Shown here: positions 1 to 7,971 of the stretch, piece after piece
Position numbering within the stretch: the stretch's first letter is position 1
How the letters are laid out: every line of letters starts with the position of its first letter
From: Streptomyces sp. SLBN-118
GTDB lineage: Bacteria > Actinomycetota > Actinomycetes > Streptomycetales > Streptomycetaceae
DNA: 64,000 nt
Assembly (NCBI RefSeq): GCF_006715635.1
Contig: NZ_VFNP01000001.1
Location: 434,001 to 498,000 of the forward strand
Direction: 5' to 3'
The notes under the pieces: model-generated
What the model saw: the letters and a program-made list of their open reading frames with translations, nothing else
Told to the model about the DNA's origin: nothing
Databases searched by the model: none
Made by a program: the position numbers and the translations under genes

Positions 1-235
1 CCACTGCCTCTCGCCCGGCTTCGGTGAGCTCGTAGATGCGCTTGTTCGGCCGACGGGACTGGGCGACTTCCTGTCCCTGGATCAGACCTGCATTCTCCAG
101 GCGACTGAGAGTGACATAAATCTGTCCGATGTTGGGCTGAGAGTAAGCTGCACCCATGAGCCTCTCAAGAGCTTGCTTGAGCTCATATCCATGAGCCGGC
201 CCCTTGGACAAGAGCACCAGCAGGGCGAGACGCAC
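1..235 (-). CDS. PadR-family transcriptional regulator (3' end beyond window)
   Basis: The visible part is the N-terminal winged helix of a PadR repressor. It reads LALLVLLSKGPAHGYELKQA, then a recognition region around YSQPNIGQIYVTLSRLE, then a wing containing RRPNKRIYELTEAG; the order and spacing are those of the PadR family. I chose the GTG at 235 because a GAGGGG ribosome-binding site lies about 11 bases upstream and the conserved domain begins at once. The gene diverges from the sugar-binding lipoprotein at 392, and an inverted repeat at 335-351 between them is a likely operator. PadR proteins usually repress neighbouring genes and themselves. The C-terminal dimerisation half is outside the window. 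Confidence 0.85.
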   Translation of the reverse strand, partial: MRLALLVLLSKGPAHGYELKQALERLMGAAYSQPNIGQIYVTLSRLENAGLIQGQEVAQSRRPNKRIYELTEAGREAV

Positions 236-328
236 TCCGCATCTTTCCCCTCGCCGCAGATCGCGGAGGCGATTGTGACTTCCTCCGGCTTTGCTTTCTT
301 TCCTGCCAGCTCTACGATCCGTAATGGC

Positions 329-351
329 TAACAGGTATGCATAGAGCATAC
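329..351. promoter_or_regulatory. Candidate PadR operator, site 1
   Basis: GTATGC at 335-340 and GCATAC at 346-351 form a perfect 6-bp inverted repeat around ATAGA. The stretch TAACAGGTATGCATA (329-343) recurs with one change, as TAACATGTATGCATA, at 1782-1796. It lies between the divergent padR gene and the lipoprotein gene at 392. Assigning it to this PadR protein is inference from position. Confidence 0.5.
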
Positions 352-391
352 GCCGGGAGAGCGACGAACGCGCCGTACGAAGGAGGCGTCT

Positions 392-1657
392 ATGCGGTGG
401 GCGCGAGCCGCTGCTGGAGGGCTCACCGTCACGGCCCTGCTCCTCGCAGGCTGCACGGGGGACGGGGGCAGCGCGCAACGGCCCTCTGAGACCGGTCCGA
501 TGACATTCGTGACTGGCGGTGACCTGACAGATTACCTGCGCAACGTGCTGAGCGAATGGAACCGCACGCATCCTGCCGAGAAGGTGAAGGTCATCGAGCT
601 GCCGGAAGCTGCGGACGAGGTGCGCGCACAAATGGCGACCGGCTTGCGTTCGGGCAGCGGCCGATTCGACGTGCTCAACATCGACGTCACGTGGACCTCG
701 GAATTCGCCGCCGCCGGCTGGATCAGCCCGCTCGACGCCGAACGGTTCCCGCTGGACGATTTCCTGCCTCCCGTTGTGGACACCGCCACCTTCCAGGGGG
801 AGCTCTATGCCGTCCCCTACGTCACCAATGCGGGGCTGCTCTACTACCGCAAGGATCTACTCCAGCGAGAGGGCCGGCAGCCACCGCGCACCTGGCGCGA
901 ACTCGAGAGTGAGGCGAAGTCGATCGCGCCGAAATACGGCCTTCACGGCTACGCCGGCCAATACCTTCCCTATGAAGGGCTCACCGTCAACATCGCAGAA
1001 GTCATCCAGTCCGCCGGGGGCCAGGTCCTCAGCGACGAGGGAACCCGGGTCACCGTCGACTCCCCCGCCGCCCGCGAAGGCCTGGACTTCCTCGCCCGCG
1101 GTGTTCGCGACGGCTGGATACCGAGGGACGCCCTCACCTTCAAGGAAGAAGAATCCCGGCGCGCCTTCCAGAATGGCGACCTGCTCTTCCTGCGCAACTG
1201 GCCATACGTGTACGACCTGGCCAACGAGAAAGGCTCCGAGATCGCCGGCAAGGTCGGCGCCATCCCGCTGCCCGGACCGAACGGCCAGGGCTCGAGCGTC
1301 CTCGGAGGCTCCAATCTCGCCGTCAACGCCGGCTCACGACATCAGAAGTCGGCAAACGAGCTGATCGCCTACCTCACCAGCGAGCGCGTCCAGCGCCAGG
1401 TGCTCACCCAGGGGTCACTGCCACCCGTGCGGGCTGCCCTGTACTCGGACCCCGCCCTGGTGCGCAGGTTCCCGTACCTGCCGACGCTCAAGCAGAGCGT
1501 CCTGACAGCCAAACCCCGCCCCAAGAGTCCGCGCTACGAGCAGGTGAGTCTGGCCGTCCAGGCAGTCGCACACGATGCCCTTGCAGGGCGCCAGACCTCC
1601 GACGCAGCCGTCGCCCGCCTGGCACGAGAGCTGCAGGCCATCGTCCGCCGCGGCTGA
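392..1657 (+). CDS. Sugar ABC transporter substrate-binding lipoprotein (family 1)
   Basis: This 421-residue protein is an extracytoplasmic solute-binding lipoprotein. The N-terminus is a lipoprotein signal peptide ending in the lipobox LLAGC (about residues 17-21). The body has family-1 (MalE/trehalose-maltose type) features, such as RFDVLNIDVTWTSEFAAAGW near residues 92-111 and PLPGPNGQGSSVLGGSNLAV near 293-312. The ATG at 392 follows a clear AAGGAGG ribosome-binding site. No permease or ATPase genes lie next to it, so it is an orphan binding protein that must share a transporter or act as a sensor. The divergent padR gene and the operator-like repeat at 329-351 suggest PadR control. The substrate cannot be told from sequence alone. 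Confidence 0.85.
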   Translation: MRWARAAAGGLTVTALLLAGCTGDGGSAQRPSETGPMTFVTGGDLTDYLRNVLSEWNRTHPAEKVKVIELPEAADEVRAQMATGLRSGSGRFDVLNIDVTWTSEFAAAGWISPLDAERFPLDDFLPPVVDTATFQGELYAVPYVTNAGLLYYRKDLLQREGRQPPRTWRELESEAKSIAPKYGLHGYAGQYLPYEGLTVNIAEVIQSAGGQVLSDEGTRVTVDSPAAREGLDFLARGVRDGWIPRDALTFKEEESRRAFQNGDLLFLRNWPYVYDLANEKGSEIAGKVGAIPLPGPNGQGSSVLGGSNLAVNAGSRHQKSANELIAYLTSERVQRQVLTQGSLPPVRAALYSDPALVRRFPYLPTLKQSVLTAKPRPKSPRYEQVSLAVQAVAHDALAGRQTSDAAVARLARELQAIVRRG

Positions 1658-1756
1658 GCCCGGGCTCCGGCGGCACACTCCGTCCCGCCGACAGCGCGGA
1701 CCGTTACAGTGCCCGACATTGCCGGACATAACACCGTGATCCTTCCTGTGAGGCCA

Positions 1757-1796
1757 TTGACACACCCCCCGCACCCCTACTTAACATGTATGCATA
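1757..1796 (+). promoter_or_regulatory. Promoter with candidate PadR operator, site 2
   Basis: A consensus -35 element TTGACA lies at 1757-1762. About 19 bases downstream, TAACAT (1782-1787) could serve as the -10. The sequence from 1782 to 1796, TAACATGTATGCATA, is almost the same as the candidate PadR operator at 329-343 and would overlap the -10, as expected for a repressor site. It lies upstream of the ATP-binding protein gene at 1929. Confidence 0.45.
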
Positions 1797-1928
1797 ACTC
1801 CAGCTGTCGGCGAAAAGGTGGCTCTCCACCGCCGACCCACGGCCTCAGCCTCGCTCCCTCTCCGCGGGACATCAGGTCGACCGCAGTCCATCTCTCCAGT
1901 CCGACACAAGTCAGGACGGTCACTGGCA

Positions 1929-2417
1929 ATGTATACAACCCAGGTTCAAAGTGGCCGCGCAGACGGTGCGATGGCACCTGAACCCCTGATCCAGGCCCTC
2001 GGCGCCCCCCGGTTCCGCTACGAAATGACGTTCCGGACCGACGCGTATTCGGTCCCCGCCACCCGTCGCGCGGCCAAAGCCATCCTCGTCGGGGGCACTC
2101 CGGACATGGAGGATGACTGCCTCGACCGCGCGCTGCTGATCATCACCGAACTGGTGGCCAACACCGTCAAGCACGCCGCCCGGCGCTCCCCCCGCGCCGA
2201 GCTGACGCTGGTGACCGACGACCGCTCTCTGACGATCGCCGTCCACGACACCGACCCGGGCCTTCCACGTGTGCTGCCCCCCTCGCACCCCGATGACACC
2301 GGCGGGCGGGGCCTGCGGCTGGTCCACGACCTCGCTTCCGAGGTCGATGGCACCCTCGAGGTGCGCTCCGATCCCGATCGGCGGGGCAAGGCCGTGCGGG
2401 TCTCGCTGCCTCTGTGA
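1929..2417 (+). CDS. RsbW-like ATP-binding protein (anti-sigma HATPase family)
   Basis: This 162-residue protein is a stand-alone GHKL ATPase domain of the type Streptomyces uses as anti-sigma factor or serine kinase in partner-switching networks. The N-box reads ITELVANTVKHAAR (about residues 74-87), the G1 region contains VHDTDPGLPRVL, and the G2 region contains GGRGLRLVHDLASEVDG. There is no HisKA domain or membrane segment. I chose the ATG at 1929; a second in-frame ATG is at 1971 and the reading frame is open upstream to 1818. The promoter region carries a site matching the candidate PadR operator near the window start, so it may be co-regulated with the lipoprotein gene at 392. Its sigma or anti-anti-sigma partner is not adjacent. 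Confidence 0.8.
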   Translation: MYTTQVQSGRADGAMAPEPLIQALGAPRFRYEMTFRTDAYSVPATRRAAKAILVGGTPDMEDDCLDRALLIITELVANTVKHAARRSPRAELTLVTDDRSLTIAVHDTDPGLPRVLPPSHPDDTGGRGLRLVHDLASEVDGTLEVRSDPDRRGKAVRVSLPL

Positions 2418-2486
2418 CCCGCCTGTTCTCGCAAGCCCCTGTCGTACCGAATGCGGTGGCGGCTGCGTGGGGACGCCGAGCGTCCC

Positions 2487-3431
2487 TCAAGGACTCGGCT
2501 TGTCACGGCAGGAACGGGCGTCGATCGAAGAGTCGCTCGGCTTATGGGTGCTGATCCAGCCGGGGTCCGCGATGGGCAACGCGGGCAGCGAGGTCACGAT
2601 GTCCCCCGTCCACTCGCTGGTGCCCACGAACTCCTTCAGCCAGCCGGCCAGTCTCCGGCAGTCCGCGCGATGCCCCTTGGGCAAGCCGATTCCGTAGAGC
2701 TGAGGCCCCCCGATGGTGACCCCCGGGAGGACGCGCAGGCCGTCAGCAGCGTGCTGTTGAGCGAATCCGTAAAGGATTGCCTGGTCGGTCGAGACAGCGG
2801 CGACCTGACCACCCACCAGAGCCTCGATGCAGTCGGAGGCGTCGTCGAGGACCTGCACGACCACACCCATTCCTTTGAGGTTGGCCAGCGCCTCCTGCGA
2901 GGTGGTGCCGTCCCAGGTGCAGACCCGCTTACCTCGTAGATCCTCGATTTTTGTGATGTCCCAGCCGTCAGGGCCCACGAGGAAGCCCTGACGAGTCTTG
3001 AAATAGGGACCGACGAAATCAATCTTGCGCATCCGTTCCGGCGTGATGGAGAACGATGCGATCACCATGTCCGCCGTTCCGCCCTCCAGTTGAGCGATGC
3101 GGTCCCCCGACGAAACATCGACCGGCTCACTGAACGGGACCCCCAATTCCTCCTTCACACGCTTGAAGAGCAGATAGTCCACGCCTGAACGGTCATAATT
3201 CTTGGTGTAGGAGATCCCCGGCAGATCGTTGTGCATCGCAACGGTGACTCTCCTGACGCCAAGGAACTGTGGGTCGTCGCCCGACAGCAGGCCGCAGGCC
3301 GTCAGAGCAGTGGTGATTGCGATGGCAAGCGCGGCCCTGCCGCAGGCTGATGACCGTCGCGGCGGTCGGCAACCCGGCCGCGTGGGTGGTGTGCGATTGA
3401 TGGTCTCCCCCTCAGTCGTGGAACGCCGCAC
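2487..3431 (-). CDS. Glutamate-type (family 3) substrate-binding lipoprotein
   Basis: The protein is a family-3 solute-binding (GluB-like) lipoprotein. A signal peptide with lipobox LTAC precedes a periplasmic-binding fold containing GVDYLLFKRVKEELG, IAQLEGGTADMVIASFSITPERM and IDFVGPYFKTRQGFLV, the canonical polar amino acid-binding motifs. The start is uncertain. The only usual start codon before the signal peptide is GTG at 3431, which overlaps the upstream gene by 20 bases and has no obvious ribosome-binding site. A strong GAGGGGG sequence instead lies just before an ATC codon near 3398. It is the last gene of a minus-strand operon after two unrecognised proteins and has no transporter genes beside it, so a sensing role is possible. 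Confidence 0.75.
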   Translation of the reverse strand: MRRSTTEGETINRTPPTRPGCRPPRRSSACGRAALAIAITTALTACGLLSGDDPQFLGVRRVTVAMHNDLPGISYTKNYDRSGVDYLLFKRVKEELGVPFSEPVDVSSGDRIAQLEGGTADMVIASFSITPERMRKIDFVGPYFKTRQGFLVGPDGWDITKIEDLRGKRVCTWDGTTSQEALANLKGMGVVVQVLDDASDCIEALVGGQVAAVSTDQAILYGFAQQHAADGLRVLPGVTIGGPQLYGIGLPKGHRADCRRLAGWLKEFVGTSEWTGDIVTSLPALPIADPGWISTHKPSDSSIDARSCRDKPSP

Positions 3432-4158
3432 TGGCGACGGAAACAGCAAGCAGACAGCCCTCTTCTGCCGACAGGGCGACCTGGACGCGAACCGCGGTGC
3501 GTGAGCCCCCGAGGCGGAGTTCGACGGGCGTCCCCGCGTGCACCCCGTCGACCCGGCCGGACTTGCTTCCCCCGACGAGTTGCAGCGCAATTTCGCTCTC
3601 GGGGGTGCAGGACTGCTCGCGCGGAGCGGCATCCTCAACCGCCAGCGTCAGACGGAGCCAGGAGCGTTGCGCGTCGCCGTCCACGACGATCTGCGCGGCG
3701 GACGTGCGCGTCATCGGACCCGGGGGCGACAGATGCGTGCGTCCGGTGACGTCGATCTCGCCGTGCTCGGCGAGATGGTCCATTCCCACCAGACCCAGGA
3801 CCGAGAGAAGCAGGGCGGAGCCTTGCATGAGCGCACGCGGTACGGGCGAGCGGCTCTCGCCCCCCACGCCCACGACCCGGCAGAAGGAGAGCCCCACGGC
3901 GAGGCCGATCGCAGCGTACACCCAGGCGAACTGACGAGTCGGTCCGGGCGGCCCCATGATCAGCGCTGTGGCGCCCAGTGCCAGTACGAGAAAGAAGGGT
4001 GGCCAGTTCCAGCCGCTCCAGCGCTTGGCCGTGCCGGAGAACTCGGTCACATCACCGGCGAAGAGGCTGAGCACCACCCGGCCGACCTTGCCGATCGTCA
4101 GCGATCCGGAGCCTGTTGAGTCCACATGGTAGGTGTCGGTGGAGCGAGGAGGAGTCAC
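3412..4158 (-). CDS. Hypothetical membrane protein with N-terminal Gly/Ile motif
   Basis: I do not recognise this 248-residue protein as a named family. The N-terminus carries GSGSLTIGKVGRVVLS (about residues 16-31). Three membrane segments follow at roughly 51-69, 77-97 and 108-128, and then an extracytoplasmic C-terminal region of about 115 residues with two cysteines that looks like a beta-rich ligand or adhesion domain. The GTG start at 4158 overlaps the upstream stop (GTGA), so it is translationally coupled to the gene at 4155-4601. That upstream protein ends in a similar motif, GENSPAIGQITHAEFHIG. The shared motif suggests the two proteins associate through it. Confidence 0.65.
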   Translation of the reverse strand: MTPPRSTDTYHVDSTGSGSLTIGKVGRVVLSLFAGDVTEFSGTAKRWSGWNWPPFFLVLALGATALIMGPPGPTRQFAWVYAAIGLAVGLSFCRVVGVGGESRSPVPRALMQGSALLLSVLGLVGMDHLAEHGEIDVTGRTHLSPPGPMTRTSAAQIVVDGDAQRSWLRLTLAVEDAAPREQSCTPESEIALQLVGGSKSGRVDGVHAGTPVELRLGGSRTAVRVQVALSAEEGCLLAVSVASAAFHD

Positions 4159-4601
4159 CGACGGGCTCCACCGTCAGGGCGGCGTCCGATGTGGAACTCA
4201 GCGTGGGTGATCTGGCCGATCGCCGGTGAGTTCTCACCATGGGACGTCACGGTGATGGTGTCACCGGGCCGGTTCGACTCCATGGTGCGTCGTACGTGGG
4301 TGAGCAGGGCTTCGCCCGTCAGCGAACCGCCCGCCAGCCACCGTCCGATCGCCGCCTCCAGTACCAGCCGGTCCTCTTCCGTCAGTTGGGCGACGGCTTC
4401 GACTGCAGCTGTTTCCTCAGGGCTCACCGCCGAGTTGTCGGCCTGCCTGCGCAGCAGTCCGCCGAGGAGGTGGCGTCCGCGCTCCACGGCACTGTCCGCG
4501 AGCCGGTTCTGCGCCGACTGGGCCAGCGTGCCCGCGAACCCCACCGCTGCCGCGCTCAGGAACGGGGTAACGGCGGCTGCAGCCGCAAGCAGATCAGACA
4601 T
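4155..4601 (-). CDS. Small helical protein with C-terminal amyloid-like motif
   Basis: This 148-residue protein starts at ATG 4601, preceded by a GGATGGGG ribosome-binding site; a longer in-frame start at 4691 lacks one. The first 20 residues are hydrophobic and alanine-rich. The middle is predicted helical (QLTEEDRLVLEAAIGRWL), and the C-terminus reads TVTSHGENSPAIGQITHAEF. That tail resembles the short Gly/Asn/Ile motifs (RHIM- or BASS-like) that some filamentous bacteria use for homotypic amyloid-type contacts. A matching motif is at the N-terminus of the coupled membrane protein downstream. The motif assignment is my inference; no enzymatic domain is visible. Confidence 0.6.
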   Translation of the reverse strand: MSDLLAAAAAVTPFLSAAAVGFAGTLAQSAQNRLADSAVERGRHLLGGLLRRQADNSAVSPEETAAVEAVAQLTEEDRLVLEAAIGRWLAGGSLTGEALLTHVRRTMESNRPGDTITVTSHGENSPAIGQITHAEFHIGRRPDGGARR

Positions 4602-4904
4602 GCATTCCCCATCCTCGGCAGCACTCGCAAAGGCCGCGCTCGTAGGCCTCACTCGGCGGGACCTCACTCGGACCGCTTTGCCCTCGTTCAACTGGCTTTG
4701 AGGCTACGGAAAGCGATGGCACCGCAGGCCGGATGCAATCTTCTGGCGTCTTTTCTCCGAAGTTGCCGGCTGCGAGTCCGAGTGTGTCCTGATCGGCGGG
4801 AAAGGCCGCGCCAGGAGTGGCGGGAGGGACCCATGGGATCAGCGGGCCAACACGTTGAGCGAACCACCAGCCAACTCACAACCTCCCAGGCCGTGGCGGA
4901 GCGC
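4602..4904. other. No gene seen
   Basis: This stretch lies between the start of the minus-strand operon at 4601 and the MMPL remnant. Every reading frame gives low-complexity Arg/Ser/Pro translations with no recognisable domain. It probably holds the operon promoter, but I cannot point to clear -35/-10 elements. Confidence 0.4.
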
Positions 4905-5087
4905 TCATCGCCGGCTCCCGGGCTCGGGCACCAGCACCGGCTCGGGGCGAGGCTCCCGGTCCGTGTCCTCGACGCCGATGCGGGGCAGCCGATGGTCGAG
5001 CCAGCGGGGCAGCCACCAACTCGCGTGCCCCATCAGCGCCATGGCCGCGGGCACCAGCACCATGCGGACGATCGTCGTGTCGAGGGC
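4905..5087 (-). pseudogene. MMPL/RND transporter, C-terminal remnant
   Basis: The minus strand encodes about 60 residues containing [20 protein letters not shown], then a [17 protein letters not shown] stretch. This is the conserved last membrane segment and tail of MMPL-family (MmpL) transporters. The stop at 4905 appears natural. The rest of a roughly 700-residue protein is absent: upstream of Asp/Thr at about 5081 the sequence switches to a sensor-kinase fragment on the other strand. No start codon or other MMPL segment is present, so this is a relic. Confidence 0.65.
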
Positions 5088-5349
5088 GGGTCTGGATGTC
5101 TCGGTGACCGGCGGTGTCGAGGCTGCTCTCCCGGCCCGCGTGGAGCTGTCGGCATACCGCATCGTCCAGGAGGCACTGACCAATGTGCTCAAGCACAGCG
5201 GACCGCGGACCCACACCGAGGTGCGCCTGAGCTGCGACAGTGGCAGCCTCACCATCGAGGTGCTCGACGACGGTCTCGGAACCGCGGTCCACTCCGTGTC
5301 GGCCGACGGCCAGGGCGGTGGGCTCTCCGCGACCGCATCCAGATCGTGA
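5086..5349 (+). pseudogene. NarL-type sensor histidine kinase, C-terminal remnant
   Basis: The plus strand encodes the HATPase part of a HisKA_3/NarL-type kinase: [20 protein letters not shown] (the N-box), then [20 protein letters not shown] (the G1 box), then GGGL. Everything before GLDVSVTGG is missing, including the phospho-accepting His region and sensor. The end is also broken, stopping after [11 protein letters not shown]. In the next frame just downstream, [17 protein letters not shown] weakly resembles the start of a LuxR-type response regulator, which would be the usual partner. The remnant abuts the MMPL remnant on the opposite strand. Confidence 0.65.
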
Positions 5350-5664
5350 TCTTCGCCTACGAGAGCGGACTCGTCGAAGGCGGGCGACCACGACATCGGT
5401 CACTGAGCCAACCGTCCCGCGGCTTGCAGCCATTCCGCCTGTCGACATCCCCGAGGACGCTCCACCGCCGCATCGTGACCGCCGAAGCGGCCCGATGAGG
5501 GGAAGTCCTCCTCCTCAGGAGCGCCATCACAAGAGAATCACAGCGGTTCGTCCCCCCTGCTCACTGCGGTGGACGCCATCTAGAGTCACGCCAGCCGCCG
5601 CGCCAGAGGACCGACCTTCGGTCCCGACCGCGCGGTCAAGCGCCTCGAAGGGGAAGGACCGATC

Positions 5665-6891
5665 GTGCGCAACCGTTCTCTCATAGCTGTCACCGCCGCG
5701 CTCGCCGCCGGAGCACTCTCGCTCACAGCGTGCGGCTCCCGCGACACAGGCAAGGCCAACGACGCCGCCGGCGACGGTTCCACCGTCGTCACCATCGGTT
5801 TCGACGCGCCGTTGACCGGGGAGCTCTCCGCTCTCGGCCTCGGCATGAAGAACTCGGTCGACCTCGCCGTCAAGCAGGCCAACAAGAACAAGGAGGTGCC
5901 CGGCGTCACCTTCAAGGTCGAGTCTCTCGACGACCAGGCACAGCCCTCCTCCGGCCAGCAGAACGCCACCAAGCTCGTCGCCGACAAGAGCGTCCTCGGA
6001 GTCGTCGGCCCGCTGAACTCTTCGGTGGCCCAGTCCATGCAGAAGGTCTTCGACGCAGCCCAGGTGGTCGAGGTCTCGGTCAACACCAACCCCGCCCTCA
6101 CCCAGGGTGACAAGTGGGACACGGGGAAGAAGGTCCGGCCGTTCAAGACGTACTTCCGGACCGCGACCACGGACGCCATCCAGGGCCCGTTCGCCGCCGA
6201 GTACCTGTACAACACGGCCAAGAAGAAGAAGGTCTTCGTCGTCGACGACAAGAAGACCTACGGCGCCGGCCTGGCCGCGACCTTCTCCGCCCACTTCAAG
6301 AAGCTCGGCGGCACGGTCGTCGGAACCGAGCACGTCAACCCGGAAGCCAAGGACTTCGGCTCCGTGGCCACCCAGATCAAGAACTCGGGCGCGGACGTCG
6401 TCTACTACGGCGGTGAGTACCCGGTGGCCGGCCCGCTCAGCGCGCAGGTCAAGAAGTCGGGCGCCACGATCCCGCTCATCGGCGGCGACGCGATCTACAG
6501 CGACGAGTACCTCAAGCTCACCGGCGCCCGCGGCGACGGCGACCTGGCCACCTCGGTCGGCGCGCCCGTCGAGGACCTGCCCTCCGCCAAGAAGTTCATC
6601 GAGGACTACAAGGCAGTCGGCTACAAGGAGGCGTACGGAGCCTACGGTGGCTTCTCCTACGACTCGGCCTGGGCGATCATCCAGGCGGTGAAGGCCGTGG
6701 CCAAGGACGGCAAGCTGCCCTCCGACGCCCGCGCCAAGGTCACCGAGGCCCTGCAGAAGGTCTCCTTCGACGGAGTCATGGGCAAGGTCTCCTTCGACGA
6801 ATACGGCGACGCCACCAACAAGCAGCTCACCGTCTACCAGGTCACGGGCGGTGCCTGGAAGGCGGAGACCACCGGTACGTTCGGGGGCTGA
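5665..6891 (+). CDS. Branched-chain amino acid ABC transporter substrate-binding lipoprotein
   Basis: This 408-residue protein is a LivK-type (family 4) periplasmic-binding lipoprotein. It has a signal peptide with lipobox SLTAC (Cys about residue 23), then VVTIGFDAPLTGELSALG, VLGVVGPLNSSVAQSMQKVF, VFVVDDKKTYGAGLAATF and GADVVYYGGEYPVAGPL, all typical of the Leu/Ile/Val-binding family. GTG 5665 is the start, with AAGGGGAAGGA upstream. It tethers to the outer face of the membrane and would deliver branched-chain amino acids to a LivHMGF permease, but no permease gene follows. A strong terminator at 6981-7029 closes it as a monocistron. Its lysine-rich codon choice differs slightly from its neighbours. 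Confidence 0.9.
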   Translation: MRNRSLIAVTAALAAGALSLTACGSRDTGKANDAAGDGSTVVTIGFDAPLTGELSALGLGMKNSVDLAVKQANKNKEVPGVTFKVESLDDQAQPSSGQQNATKLVADKSVLGVVGPLNSSVAQSMQKVFDAAQVVEVSVNTNPALTQGDKWDTGKKVRPFKTYFRTATTDAIQGPFAAEYLYNTAKKKKVFVVDDKKTYGAGLAATFSAHFKKLGGTVVGTEHVNPEAKDFGSVATQIKNSGADVVYYGGEYPVAGPLSAQVKKSGATIPLIGGDAIYSDEYLKLTGARGDGDLATSVGAPVEDLPSAKKFIEDYKAVGYKEAYGAYGGFSYDSAWAIIQAVKAVAKDGKLPSDARAKVTEALQKVSFDGVMGKVSFDEYGDATNKQLTVYQVTGGAWKAETTGTFGG

Positions 6892-6980
6892 CGGACCGGG
6901 CCAGTCGCCCATCGTCACGCCGCGGTCCGGCTGCGACTTCAGGTCTGGGCCGCCCGGTGATGAGCCACCGCAGCGGTGTT

Positions 6981-7029
6981 GCGAGGCCGGGCTGCTCCTT
7001 CTGTTACGGGGGGAGCAGCCCGGCCTCGC
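6981..7029 (+). terminator. Strong hairpin terminator after the livK-like gene
   Basis: A perfect 18-bp inverted repeat pairs 6981-6998 with 7012-7029 around a 13-base loop. It lies about 90 bases after the stop of the branched-chain binding protein and could also end transcription from the minus-strand acetyltransferase remnant. Confidence 0.8.
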
Positions 7030-7087
7030 CGCTGCTCCGTCCCTACGTGGGTCACCACCCGCCCCGGTCGAAACTCAGCCTGCAACC

Positions 7088-7580
7088 CTAGGATCGCGCG
7101 GGCTGGTTGGCGATCAGAAGGGTGCTGCCGGCAGGGCGGAAGCCCAGGCGTGCGTAGACGCGGGCGACGGCGTCGTCCGCATAAGCGAGGAAGACGGTGC
7201 TCAACCCATGGTCGCGAGCGTGGGTGACCAGGGCCGTGGTGACCGCGGCGGCCAGGCCCTGGCGGCGGGCGACGGGAAGCGTGCCGATGCCACCGATCTC
7301 ATTGGTGCCGTTCGCCGGGTGATACTGGCCGACGGCCAGCGGGGTGCCGTCAGAGGCGAACGCAGCGATGAGCGTTTTGTGCCCGGCACGGATCGTGAGG
7401 CGGACCGCCCGAACGGTGCCGTCCTCGGTCAGCTCCTCGGCCACCGCCGACAGCTCCGTACGGCCCGCCGCACCTCCTTCCGCACGAACAGACGCAGCGG
7501 ACCGAACTCTTCGGCGTCGGAGAACAGCTCGGCACGGTGGCGTAGTACTGCTCGATACGGTCACGCAGCAAGTCGCTCAT
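7088..7580 (-). pseudogene. GNAT acetyltransferase, broken in three frames
   Basis: The start MSDLLRDRIEQYYATVP (ATG 7580) is in one frame. The next segment, ELFSDAEEFGPLRLFVRK, is in a second. The C-terminal GNAT domain, containing NEIGGIGTLPVARRQGLAAA and VFLAYADDAVARVYARLGF, is in a third. Joined, they match the layout of a Streptomyces GNAT family that begins with the same Asp/Tyr-rich leader, but a central segment after FGPLRLFVR is also missing. The acetyl-CoA binding signature RRQGLA is intact. With two frameshifts and an internal deletion the full protein cannot be made; a 158-residue C-terminal piece from 7564 could be translated but lacks a good start. Confidence 0.7.
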
Positions 7581-7671
7581 GCGGCGCATCCCACCACGGG
7601 ACGCTGTGCATCGCATCCGGGATTTCCGCCGGAGCAGTCCGCTGCGCCATCGGCCCTTGCGCGCTACACGT

Positions 7672-7971
7672 TCATGGGCTGACGATCGGCGTCGTCGTGG
7701 GTGCTGAGGCGACCGGGCTGTGCGCGCCGGTGAAGATCGCTCCGGAGCCGGAGGGCGCTTGGTTGAGGACCCAGAGTCCGATCAGTACGGCGAGGGCGAA
7801 GACCACCGTGATGAGGACCGCGAGGACCAGGCGGCGCCTGCGTTCTCGGCGCAGCCAGTCACCGCGGGCGCTGCGATAGGCGTCGGGGGCGGGTTGCACC
7901 TGGTGGGCGAGGGCTTCAAGGGCCTCGCGGAGTTGCCTTTCGGTGCCGGGGGCGCCTGGAGTGGTGCTCAT
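7672..7971 (-). CDS. Small membrane protein coupled to sigma factor (putative anti-sigma)
   Basis: This 99-residue protein has a cytoplasmic N-terminal half (about 1-48) rich in Arg and Glu, one membrane segment (LVLAVLITVVFALAVLIGLW, about 49-68) and a short Ser/Thr/Pro-rich outside tail. Its ATG overlaps the sigma factor's stop by four bases (ATGA), so production is tied to the sigma factor. This topology and coupling fit a membrane anti-sigma factor, but no zinc-binding HxxxCxxC motif is present and the family is not recognised. The role is therefore inference from position. Confidence 0.65.
   Translation of the reverse strand: MSTTPGAPGTERQLREALEALAHQVQPAPDAYRSARGDWLRRERRRRLVLAVLITVVFALAVLIGLWVLNQAPSGSGAIFTGAHSPVASAPTTTPIVSP

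Noticed and set aside
5527..6918. Long minus-strand frame opposite the livK-like gene
   Set aside because: Low-complexity Leu/Gly/Asp-rich translation with no motif; the plus strand has a full lipoprotein.
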